Positions 1 through 5,824 of a stretch of 15,552 nt of DNA are shown piece after piece. The notes under the pieces were generated by a model. The model made no database searches. It was given only the letters and a program-made list of their open reading frames with translations, and had not been told where the DNA came from. This DNA is from an uncultured Actinomycetes bacterium (GTDB lineage: Bacteria; Actinomycetota; Actinomycetes; Nanopelagicales; Nanopelagicaceae): NCBI GenBank assembly GCA_903922325.1, contig CAIXTG010000134.1:1-15552 (forward strand), in the 5' to 3' direction. Within the stretch, counting starts at the first letter, position 1; each line of letters starts with the position of its first letter. Position numbers and translations under genes: made by a program.

Positions 1-485
1 ACGTAAAGGATGTATAGGAATGGAAGTGTTGATAGAACACCGTAAAGAATCTGTGTGTTCTGGTCGTTTGAGATTTCACCTGGGTAACCAAGTGCGATCA
101 TTGCAGCTGAAGCTGGAACCAAACGAGTGATGAGTGACTTTGAAACTTCCTTTGCAAGTGCAAGCACTGCAATAACTTCAACTAGAAGTAGAGGAACAGT
201 TAGTAGCCAGTCAACATAACGGTATGCCTCATTGAAAGCACCTTGATCGCCAGAAACCTTAACGGCCATTCCGGTTGATGCATGATCGAATGAGTTGAAG
301 ATACGCCAGTAGTGGTAGCCAGCAATGAATGTAACCATTGATGACATTACAAGTGCGTTGCGGTACTTAGGCAATACTCGAGCTTGTGACACAAGCGTGT
401 ACACGGTGCATGCGAGCATTGAGATTAAACCGAATGAAAATACGTTATAAACGAGGTTCCATTGGTTTGAGTCTAGATTAATCAT
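1..485 (-). CDS. Actinorhodopsin / xanthorhodopsin-like light-driven proton pump, N-terminal 161 residues (runs off the left edge)
   Basis: This is a retinal-binding membrane proton pump of the microbial rhodopsin family. Only the first 161 residues are inside the window, so the retinal-binding lysine of helix G is not visible. Helix C carries R89, the proton acceptor D92, T96 and the proton donor E103, which is the D-T-E pattern of proteorhodopsin-type pumps. L100 occupies the spectral-tuning position, which suggests green absorption. H58 lies 34 residues before D92, the same separation as the His-Asp pair of xanthorhodopsin, so I place the protein in the xanthorhodopsin/actinorhodopsin branch. 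A glycine (G149) in helix E may be the fenestration residue used for a carotenoid antenna, but this needs an alignment. The ATG at 485 follows a GGAGG at 499-495 with a 9-base spacer, which fixes the start. It is divergent from the cysteine-synthesis cluster. Confidence 0.93.
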   Translation of the reverse strand, partial: MINLDSNQWNLVYNVFSFGLISMLACTVYTLVSQARVLPKYRNALVMSSMVTFIAGYHYWRIFNSFDHASTGMAVKVSGDQGAFNEAYRYVDWLLTVPLLLVEVIAVLALAKEVSKSLITRLVPASAAMIALGYPGEISNDQNTQILYGVLSTLPFLYILY

Positions 486-510
486 CTAATTAAGCCTCCG
501 TGGGGCTTTG

Positions 511-536
511 TAAAACCAGACCTCGGGCGAGGCTGG
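511..536 (-). terminator. Terminator-like hairpin in the leader of the rhodopsin gene
   Basis: On the minus strand CCAG+CCTC (536-529) pairs with GAGG+CTGG (524-516, one bulged base) around a 4-base loop, followed by TTTTA (515-511). It lies 26 bases before the rhodopsin ATG and inside its 5' leader, so it would act as an attenuator rather than an end-of-gene terminator. The U-run is short, so strength is uncertain. Confidence 0.45.
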
Positions 537-612
537 CGTTCGAATACGTACCCAGGAGCCTTACGAGAAATCATATGAAAGTCTCGTCTGGCAGCCGAAG
601 TTTTATTCGAAC
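531..612 (-). promoter_or_regulatory. Candidate cis-regulatory RNA (attenuator/riboswitch-like) in the rhodopsin 5' leader
   Basis: A perfect 9-base inverted repeat, GTTCGAATA at 538-546 and TATTCGAAC at 604-612, closes a domain holding a smaller hairpin (CGAGA 564-568 with TCTCG 582-586). An alternative helix pairs GGCTGG (531-536) with CCAGGAGCC (552-560), extended by CGT 537-539 with ACG 546-548. It uses bases needed both by the closing helix and by the terminator-like hairpin at 516-536. These mutually exclusive pairings are the hallmark of transcription attenuation. A TATTCT at 654-649 (minus) could be the -10, giving a leader of about 157 bases. The SD lies in a weak hairpin too (AAGCC 492-496 with GGCTT 504-508). 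I could not match the domain to a known riboswitch class; all of this is from pairing by eye. Confidence 0.4.
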
Positions 613-690
613 CAAGGTAAATGGTCCGCTTGATTTAGGGTTTTCGCAAGAATAGATGCGACTAATTCGCAACTTTTTTAAATATTTCTC

Positions 691-758
691 GGCAGGTAGA
701 CTGATTCTCGCTGGAAAAAGGGCGATGCCAGCGGGTTATCACTAGTCTTTTAGCTGCC
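691..758. repeat. 68-base imperfect inverted repeat in the rhodopsin-mec divergent region
   Basis: Nested arms pair in order: GGCAG 691-695 with CTGCC 754-758, AGACT 698-702 with AGTCT 744-748, TGAT 702-705 with ATCA 738-741, and CGCTGG 709-714 with CCAGCG 728-733, leaving a 13-base loop. About 19 pairs form in total. No T-run follows on either strand, so it is not a terminator. A TAGTCT (743-748) inside the right arm could serve as the -10 of mec, with a second candidate TACTAT at 764-769. The dyad may therefore be an operator or the start of a structured mec leader. The rest of 613-690 shows nothing I can assign apart from A/T-rich sequence. Confidence 0.45.
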
Positions 759-792
759 TGAGTTACTATCAAAAAAGGACAAAAACGGACAT

Positions 793-1215
793 ATGTCAGC
801 TGCGACCAAATTGCGAATTCCGCAAGCTATGGCCGATGCAATTTTGGCTCAAGCCCGGGCCGAATATCCAAATGAAGCATGCGGCGTAATCATCGGTCGT
901 AACGGAATTGCTGAGCGCCTTAAGCCGATGTTTAATGCAGCGGCGTCGCCAACTTTTTACGAATTCGATCCGAAAGATTTGTTAGCGCTATATCGCGAAG
1001 TTGATGACAACGATGAAGAAATTATTGTTATTTACCATTCCCATACCGAGACCGAAGCGTATCCATCGCGCACAGATATCTCTTATGCGGGAGAACCAGG
1101 TGCGCATTATGTATTGGTCTCTACTCGCGAAGAGATTGCACCTGCAACTGAATTTCGTTCTTATCGAATAATTGATGGCGTAGTTACCGAAGAACCAGTC
1201 GAATTTATTCTTTAA
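793..1215 (+). CDS. mec: Mec-type JAMM metalloprotease (CysO-cysteine peptidase)
   Basis: This small cytoplasmic zinc hydrolase (140 aa) of the MPN/JAB1 family is expected to release cysteine from the C-terminus of the CysO-cysteine adduct, the last step of the thiocarboxylate cysteine pathway known from Mycobacterium tuberculosis. The JAMM signature is complete: E28, the H82-x-H84 pair, S92 and D95. The whole protein is the catalytic domain, which is the usual length for the stand-alone bacterial enzyme. The ATG at 793 is preceded by AAGGAC (775-780), a rather long 12-base spacing; an internal ATG at 829 lacks a better site and would cut into the first helix. cysO and cysM follow directly, which makes the specific substrate assignment strong. 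A 78-base gap to cysO leaves room for a second promoter. Confidence 0.9.
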   Translation: MSAATKLRIPQAMADAILAQARAEYPNEACGVIIGRNGIAERLKPMFNAAASPTFYEFDPKDLLALYREVDDNDEEIIVIYHSHTETEAYPSRTDISYAGEPGAHYVLVSTREEIAPATEFRSYRIIDGVVTEEPVEFIL

Positions 1216-1293
1216 AGATCCAATTAACCTGCACTAAATAGTTTTATCCAAATTCAATTTGTATCAACAACCATAACCAGAGAGAATTAAGAC

Positions 1294-1572
1294 ATGAGCG
1301 CAACTGTTGAAGTCCGTATCCCAACCATTCTTCGCCCTTTTACTAAAGAGCAGAAGTTGGTCTCAGCAACAGGTGCTGATTTAGCAGCGGTTATTACAGA
1401 CCTTGACGCTCAATATCCTGGGCTAGCTGATCGCCTACTTGAAAATGGCGCACTACGCCGCTTTATTAATATTTATGTAAACGATGAAGATGTTCGATTC
1501 ATTGGTTCATTAACTGCGCAACTAAAGAGCGGTGACTCAATCACCATCTTGCCTGCTGTCGCTGGTGGCTAA
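1294..1572 (+). CDS. cysO: CysO sulfur carrier protein (ThiS/MoaD ubiquitin-like fold)
   Basis: This 92-residue ubiquitin-like sulfur carrier ends in the required Gly-Gly. In the known pathway an adenylating enzyme of the MoeZ type converts that terminus to a thiocarboxylate, which then serves as sulfur donor for CysM; no moeZ-like gene is in this window. The sequence has the MoaD/ThiS layout, with N-terminal beta strands around VRIPTILRPF, the conserved stretch around residues 53-66 (NGALRRFINIYVND) and the ILPAVAGG tail. The ATG at 1294 has a GAGAGA-type purine run about 7 bases upstream. The stop is 2 bases from the cysM ATG, so the two are almost certainly translationally coupled, consistent with carrier and enzyme made in step. 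Confidence 0.93.
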   Translation: MSATVEVRIPTILRPFTKEQKLVSATGADLAAVITDLDAQYPGLADRLLENGALRRFINIYVNDEDVRFIGSLTAQLKSGDSITILPAVAGG

Positions 1573-1574
1573 TA

Positions 1575-2525
1575 ATGGCTCGCTTTGATTCGCTCGAAGA
1601 TTCAGTCGGGCACACTCCGCTAATTGGTTTGCCCCGCCTTTCACCTGCACCAAATGTGCGGCTATGGGCGAAGATGGAAGATCGAAACCCAACTGGTTCA
1701 ATTAAAGATCGCACAGCTATTTCCATGATCGATGCCGCTGAACGAGATGGTTTGTTAAAACCTGGTGCCACAATTCTGGAACCTACAAGTGGTAACACGG
1801 GAATTTCATTAGCGATGGCGGCAAAAGTTCGCGGTTATAAATTAATTTGTGTAATGCCCGAAAACACTAGCCCGGAACGCAGGCAGCTGCTTGAAATGTG
1901 GGGCGCAAAAATTATTTCTTCCCCTGCCGCAGGTGGCTCAAATGAGGCAGTGCGTGTTGCCAAAGAATTAGCTGCGCAAAATCCAGAATGGGTTTTTCTA
2001 TATCAATATGGCAACCCGGCAAATACCGAAGCGCACTATCGCGGAACCGGCCCAGAAATTTGGAACGATCTACCAACGGTTACACATTTTGTTGCTGGCC
2101 TTGGAACCACTGGAACTTTGATGGGTGCTGGAAAATATTTGCGCGAACAGAATCCCGACATTGCAATTGTTGCAGCCGAGCCACGTTACGGCGAAGTTGT
2201 TTACGGGCTACGTAATATCGATGAAGGTTTTGTACCTGAACTTTACGACGCATCTGTTTTAACTAGACGTTTTTCAGTAGGTGCTGAAGATTCAGTTCGA
2301 CGAGTACGTGATCTATTAGAAGTAGAAGGAATTTTCGCCGGAATTTCAACGGGTGCAATTTTGCATGCAGCCCTAGCAATGGGCGCTGAAGCGATTGCTG
2401 CCGGAAAATCGGCAGATATCGCCTTTATTGTCTGCGATGCAGGTTGGAAATACTTATCTACTGGTATTTATGGCGCCGCTAGCGAAGCTGCGGCCGAAGG
2501 TCTAGATACGCAGCTTTGGGCTTAA
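1575..2525 (+). CDS. cysM: CysM, CysO-thiocarboxylate-dependent cysteine synthase (PLP enzyme)
   Basis: This PLP-dependent beta-substitution enzyme (316 aa) makes cysteine on the CysO carrier; the mycobacterial orthologue uses O-phosphoserine rather than O-acetylserine. The fold-type II landmarks are present: the PLP lysine K44 in the TGSIKDRT segment, the TSGNTG substrate loop (about residues 71-76), and the glycine-rich phosphate-binding loop (LGTTGT). The length fits the family. Substrate choice is inferred from the mec-cysO neighbours, not from individual residues. The ATG starts 2 bases after the cysO stop. About 50 bases separate its stop from murI, which looks independently transcribed. 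Confidence 0.92.
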   Translation: MARFDSLEDSVGHTPLIGLPRLSPAPNVRLWAKMEDRNPTGSIKDRTAISMIDAAERDGLLKPGATILEPTSGNTGISLAMAAKVRGYKLICVMPENTSPERRQLLEMWGAKIISSPAAGGSNEAVRVAKELAAQNPEWVFLYQYGNPANTEAHYRGTGPEIWNDLPTVTHFVAGLGTTGTLMGAGKYLREQNPDIAIVAAEPRYGEVVYGLRNIDEGFVPELYDASVLTRRFSVGAEDSVRRVRDLLEVEGIFAGISTGAILHAALAMGAEAIAAGKSADIAFIVCDAGWKYLSTGIYGAASEAAAEGLDTQLWA

Positions 2526-2562
2526 GTCTTCGTTGATTTACCGCTCTTTTCATCTCGCCCGT

Positions 2563-2568
2563 TAGACT
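2563..2568 (+). promoter_or_regulatory. Candidate -10 element for a leaderless murI transcript
   Basis: TAGACT fits the actinobacterial TANNNT -10 and lies exactly 7 bases before the murI ATG (2576), the spacing seen when the start codon is also the 5' end of the mRNA. No Shine-Dalgarno-like sequence precedes the ATG, which supports leaderless initiation. No convincing -35 is visible at 17-18 bases upstream. Confidence 0.45.
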
Positions 2569-2575
2569 TCAACAC

Positions 2576-3376
2576 ATGAGTAACGCGCCTATCGGAATCT
2601 TCGATTCTGGCGTCGGCGGATTAACTGTGGCTCGCGCAATTCTTGATCAATTACCAAATGAATCAACCCTTTATATCGGCGATACAGCGCGCGGACCATA
2701 TGGCCCACGTCCATTGGCCGAAGTACGCGAATTTTCACTCGAACTGATGGATTTTCTGGTTGCGCAAGGCGTGAAAGCAATTGTGATCGCATGTAACACT
2801 GCAAGTGCCGCCATGTTGCGCGATGCACGTGAGCGTTACTCGATTCCGGTAATTGAAGTAATTCAACCTGCAGTACGTCGCGCAGTTGCTGCAAGTCGCA
2901 CTGGCCGCATTGGCGTAATCGGAACTAAGGCAACTATTGATTCAGCTGCTTACTTAGATGCTTTTGCTGCTGCACCACATCTAGAGATCACTTCAATAGC
3001 TTGCCCTCGTTTTGTTGAATTCGTCGAACGTGGCGAAACATCAGGTGCTGAAATCACAAAGATTGCCAAAGAGTATTTAACCGAAGTCATGAAAGCCGAT
3101 GTAGATACTTTAGTTCTGGGTTGTACTCACTATCCATTGCTTACTGGTGTGATCTCATATGTAATGGGTAATAACGTATCGCTAGTTTCTAGCGCTGAAG
3201 AAACTGCCAAAGATCTATATCGAATTTTGGTCGAGAGCGATTCTTTGCGCACTGATAACAGTACGCCGGCAACCCATCGTTTCTTAGCAACAGGCGATGC
3301 GGCTGCATTCGAAACGCTAGCCAGACGATTCTTAGGCCCAGAAGTTGGTCAAGTAGAACATCAATCGCTTGCTTGA
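2576..3376 (+). CDS. murI: Glutamate racemase
   Basis: This cytoplasmic, cofactor-independent racemase (266 aa) converts L- to D-glutamate for peptidoglycan synthesis. The N-terminal GIFDSGVGGLT motif (residues 7-17, with the catalytic-site D10) is present. Both catalytic cysteines are there as well: C73 in the ACNTAS motif and C183 in the LGCTHYPLL motif. The length is typical. The ATG at 2576 has no ribosome binding site but has a TAGACT 7 bases upstream, so a leaderless mRNA is likely. The gene sits between cysM and rph, as it does, with extra genes interspersed, in mycobacteria; the shared position reflects conserved gene order rather than one pathway. Confidence 0.96.
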   Translation: MSNAPIGIFDSGVGGLTVARAILDQLPNESTLYIGDTARGPYGPRPLAEVREFSLELMDFLVAQGVKAIVIACNTASAAMLRDARERYSIPVIEVIQPAVRRAVAASRTGRIGVIGTKATIDSAAYLDAFAAAPHLEITSIACPRFVEFVERGETSGAEITKIAKEYLTEVMKADVDTLVLGCTHYPLLTGVISYVMGNNVSLVSSAEETAKDLYRILVESDSLRTDNSTPATHRFLATGDAAAFETLARRFLGPEVGQVEHQSLA

Positions 3377-3441
3377 GTACTTACTAAAATTAACAAAACT
3401 AAATATTCACTAACCAACAACGAAAGACGACTGAGGAAATG

Positions 3442-4173
3442 ATGACAACCACACGCAATGATGGCCGGGCAGTGACTGATCTGCGCGAAATTAAGATCAC
3501 TCGCAAGTGGCTTGATCACGCTGAAGGCTCGGTATTAGTTGAGTTCGGCAAAACCCGAGTTCTCTGTGTTGCTTCATTTTCACCAGGTGTTCCACGTTGG
3601 TTAAAAGACAGTGGTACTGGCTGGGTTACTTCGGAATATGCGATGTTGCCTCGTGCAACTCATACCCGTTCTGATCGCGAGAGCGTGAAAGGCAAATTAG
3701 GTGGTCGCACCCAAGAGATTTCTCGTTTAGTAGGCCGTTCGTTGCGCGCCGTTATTAATACTAAAGAACTTGGCGAAAATACGATTGTCATTGACTGCGA
3801 TGTTTTACAAGCCGATGGTGGAACTCGAACAGCTGCAATCACTGGGGCATTTGTTGCACTAGCTGATGCAATCACATGGGCAAAGAGTCAAGGTCACATT
3901 AAAGCAACCGCAAATCCGCTATCTGATTCAGTAGCAGCCGTAAGCGTTGGCATTGTTGGTGGAGTTCCAATGCTTGATCTTTGTTACGAAGAAGATGTGC
4001 GCGCAGATACTGACATGAATGTTGTTTGCAGTGGCGATGGCAGATTTATTGAAGTGCAAGGCACTGCCGAAGGTGTGCCATTTGATCGCGATCTACTAAA
4101 TCAATTATTAGATTTAGCAGTTGCTGGTTGCAAAGATTTAGGAAAACTTCAAGCTGCTGCACTAGCTAAATAA
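3442..4173 (+). CDS. rph: Ribonuclease PH
   Basis: This phosphorolytic 3'-to-5' exoribonuclease (243 aa) trims the 3' ends of tRNA precursors and normally works as a hexamer ring. The N-terminal RNDGR...LREI segment, the phosphate-binding GGTRTA motif (DADGGTRTAA-type, here around residues 123-130) and the SDSVAAVSVGI and CYEEDVRADTDMNVV segments are all diagnostic. Two ATG codons are adjacent (3439 and 3442). I chose 3442 because GAGGA (3433-3437) is only one base from 3439 but 4 bases from 3442; starting at 3439 would add one Met. A 65-base gap after murI and a 30-base gap before rdgB suggest that rph and rdgB are co-transcribed. Confidence 0.96.
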   Translation: MTTTRNDGRAVTDLREIKITRKWLDHAEGSVLVEFGKTRVLCVASFSPGVPRWLKDSGTGWVTSEYAMLPRATHTRSDRESVKGKLGGRTQEISRLVGRSLRAVINTKELGENTIVIDCDVLQADGGTRTAAITGAFVALADAITWAKSQGHIKATANPLSDSVAAVSVGIVGGVPMLDLCYEEDVRADTDMNVVCSGDGRFIEVQGTAEGVPFDRDLLNQLLDLAVAGCKDLGKLQAAALAK

Positions 4174-4203
4174 CAAGTAGCAATAAATTAATCTAGGAGT
4201 ACG

Positions 4204-4806
4204 ATGAAAGATTTAGTTTTAGCTACGCGCAATAAAGGCAAGATCGAAGAATTCCGACGTATCCTCGATGAATTAGCACCCGGAAGCATTCGATTACTTG
4301 GGCTAGAGAAATTTCCCGAAACTAGTGATGTAGATGAAACAGGCGATACTTTCGAAGAGAACGCGCTACTTAAGGCCCGATCAATTTGCGCCGAAACTGG
4401 GCTACCTGCGATTGCAGATGACAGTGGTCTTTGCGTTGAAGCACTTTATGGCGCACCTGGAATTTATTCGGCGCGATTTGCTGGCACGCATGGTGATGAT
4501 GCTGCAAATAATGCGAAACTTTTGCAAGAGTTAATACATGTGCCTGACGGAAAAAGAACCGCTTACTTCATTTGTGTGACCGCACTTGTAATGCCCGATG
4601 GCCGCGAAGTCACCCGCGAAGGGCGTTTTTACGGCTCCATCGGCCACGAACCGATCGGTAAAAATGGCTTTGGGTATGACCCACTATTTCAGCCCGATGG
4701 ATTAAGTATTTCCAGCGCACAAATGAGCGCTTCCGAGAAAGATGCCATTAGCCATCGTGGAAAATCGCTTCGCGCAATTGCCCCCTTTGTCTTAGAAATG
4801 CTCTAA
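4204..4806 (+). CDS. rdgB: RdgB/HAM1 non-canonical purine NTP pyrophosphatase
   Basis: This house-cleaning enzyme (200 aa) hydrolyses dITP, ITP and XTP to the monophosphates and so keeps deaminated purines out of DNA and RNA. Conserved blocks are all present: the N-terminal ATRNKGK substrate loop (residues 7-13), EENALLKA (51-58), ADDSGL (71-76, with the Mg2+/catalytic acidic pair), GFGYDPLF (154-161) and the ISHRGKSLRA base-recognition block (181-190). The length is standard. AGGAG at 4195-4199 is well placed for the ATG at 4204. It is downstream of rph in the order common in Actinobacteria and many other bacteria, and probably shares its transcript. Confidence 0.96.
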   Translation: MKDLVLATRNKGKIEEFRRILDELAPGSIRLLGLEKFPETSDVDETGDTFEENALLKARSICAETGLPAIADDSGLCVEALYGAPGIYSARFAGTHGDDAANNAKLLQELIHVPDGKRTAYFICVTALVMPDGREVTREGRFYGSIGHEPIGKNGFGYDPLFQPDGLSISSAQMSASEKDAISHRGKSLRAIAPFVLEML

Positions 4807-4811
4807 CCGCT

Positions 4812-4866
4812 GCGGTAACCTTGGCTTATCCGAGTGCGTTACTTGCGCGCGTACCGCTACCCAAGG
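4812..4866 (+). promoter_or_regulatory. Two crossing inverted repeats over the ribosome binding site of the Lys/Ala-rich gene
   Basis: GCGGTA (4812-4817) is complementary to TACCGC (4852-4857), and CCTTGG (4819-4824) is complementary to CCAAGG (4861-4866), which overlaps the AGGAG Shine-Dalgarno at 4864-4868. The order of the arms is crossed, so the helices form either a pseudoknot or two alternative states, one of which hides the ribosome binding site. The effect on expression is inference. Confidence 0.3.
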
Positions 4867-4873
4867 AGTTAAC

Positions 4874-5740
4874 GTGGCTGTAAAGAAGAAAGTTGCTAAG
4901 AAGGCAACAAAGAAGGCACCAGTTAAAAAAGCTGCGGCTAAAAAGCCAGCTGCGAAAAAAGCTGTAGCCAAAAAGAAAGCCGCTGCTAAGAAGCCAGCTG
5001 CTAAAAAAACTATTAAGAAAGCTGCTGCTAAGAAGCCAGCAAAGAAAGTTGCTAAGAAAGCAGTTGCTAAAAAGAGAGTTGCGAAAAAAGCGGTTGCGAA
5101 AAAAGCCGCGCCTAAGAAGCGCGTAGCTAAGAAAGCTGCTGCTAAAAGATCTACTGCTGCAACAGTCAGAGTTCCAGCAGTTCCAGTAACTTCATCTGCA
5201 CCTCGCGCTGCTGCACCAGTAGCACCAGTACGCCCAGCAACACCAACTCCTGCTGCTAAACCACAACAAGGCGCATCAAGTCGCGTTGTAATGGCAGTAA
5301 TTGTTGGTATCGCACTACTAGCTTTCGTGGTTTGGTCACAATCATCTTCAAAAGACGATGATGCAGCACCTATGCCTACTGCATCTGCATCGGCTGAAGC
5401 ATCGGCTGAAGCATCTGCAACTCCAACGGAATCAGCATCTACTGGTGCCGCAGTTGCAACAATCGAAGCTCCAGCAAAATTTGTAGCTCTTGGCTCAGCT
5501 GATGGAATCAAGTTGCGTTGGGTTGCCCCATCAGCAACCGATGGTTTAACCGGCTACCTAGTTGAAATTGCACCAGATGGAAAAGCTTGGCAGAGCGTTG
5601 CCACAGTTCCAGCTGATCAAACAACTCTAGATATGGCTAAGAGTGAAGGCGGCTGGACTCAGTTCCGAGTTTCCAGCGTTTACTCAGATGGTCAAGTTGC
5701 ACCAGCAAAAATTTTCGGATTGCCTGGTCAATATAAGTAA
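4874..5740 (+). CDS. Single-pass membrane protein with a histone H1-like Lys/Ala tail and an extracytoplasmic fibronectin III-like domain
   Basis: No named family is recognised for the whole 288-residue protein. Residues 1-91 are a low-complexity tail of AAKK/VAKK repeats, resembling histone H1 and the C-terminal tails of mycobacterial HupB and likely to bind DNA or RNA. Residues 92-136 are Ala/Pro-rich. Residues 138-155 form one hydrophobic segment (around VVMAVIVGIALLAFVVW). Residues 156-197 are an Ser/Ala/Glu/Thr linker, and residues 198-285 resemble a fibronectin type III domain, with the typical spaced Trp and Tyr residues. The positive-inside rule puts the basic tail in the cytoplasm and the FN3-like domain outside. 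The start is a GTG at 4874, supported by AGGAG at 4864-4868. The gene lies 67 bases after rdgB and ends before a strong terminator. Linking nucleoid to envelope is a guess from the architecture. Confidence 0.75.
   Translation: MAVKKKVAKKATKKAPVKKAAAKKPAAKKAVAKKKAAAKKPAAKKTIKKAAAKKPAKKVAKKAVAKKRVAKKAVAKKAAPKKRVAKKAAAKRSTAATVRVPAVPVTSSAPRAAAPVAPVRPATPTPAAKPQQGASSRVVMAVIVGIALLAFVVWSQSSSKDDDAAPMPTASASAEASAEASATPTESASTGAAVATIEAPAKFVALGSADGIKLRWVAPSATDGLTGYLVEIAPDGKAWQSVATVPADQTTLDMAKSEGGWTQFRVSSVYSDGQVAPAKIFGLPGQYK
4877..5150 (+). repeat. Degenerate codon-level repeat encoding Lys/Ala tail
   Basis: The stretch repeats units such as gctgctaagaag and gttgctaagaaa, encoding AAKK or VAKK. Lysine is coded by both AAA and AAG and alanine by several GCN codons, so the protein repeat is maintained while the DNA repeat is imperfect. 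The opposite strand therefore reads as an open Phe/Ala/Leu-rich frame that is not a gene. Confidence 0.8.
5387..5410 (+). repeat. Two tandem copies of a 12-base unit in the linker of the Lys/Ala-rich protein
   Basis: GCATCGGCTGAA occurs twice head to tail and is followed by a partial third copy (GCATCTGCA), encoding ASAEASAEASA in the linker just outside the membrane segment. It could change length by slippage, altering the spacer by four residues per unit. Confidence 0.75.
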
Positions 5741-5761
5741 AAGTAAGACGGAATTAATAAG

Positions 5762-5795
5762 AAAGACCTCGAGTAATTAACTCGGGGTCTTTTTT
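5762..5795. terminator. Strong Rho-independent terminator, probably bidirectional, between convergent genes
   Basis: AAAGACCTCGAG (5762-5773) pairs with CTCGGGGTCTTT (5781-5792) over 12 positions with one G-U pair and a 7-base loop, followed by a T-run to 5795. It ends transcription of the plus-strand gene that stops at 5740. On the other strand the hairpin is followed by TCTTATTAATT, so it may also serve the minus-strand operon ending at 5825. Confidence 0.9.
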
Positions 5796-5824
5796 ATTTC
5801 TTAGTAATTACTTTGCCAGTGCTC

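Noticed and set aside
538..546. A tRNA T-loop-like GTTCGAAT and its mirror at 604-612
   Set aside because: No 5-base T-stem, acceptor stem or other tRNA arms surround either copy; the sequence is itself nearly palindromic, so I treat it as a helix of the rhodopsin leader.
686..705. A B12-box-like AGTCTACCTGCC on the minus strand, suggesting a cobalamin riboswitch
   Set aside because: The other conserved blocks of a cobalamin riboswitch are missing, and the sequence is explained as one arm of the 691-758 dyad.
4792..5511. A long open frame on the minus strand rich in Phe, Ala and Leu
   Set aside because: It is the reverse reading of the Lys/Ala repeats: AAG/AAA codons read backwards give Phe/Leu and GCN gives Ala-like codons. 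It overlaps a plus-strand gene with a good ribosome binding site and a terminator.
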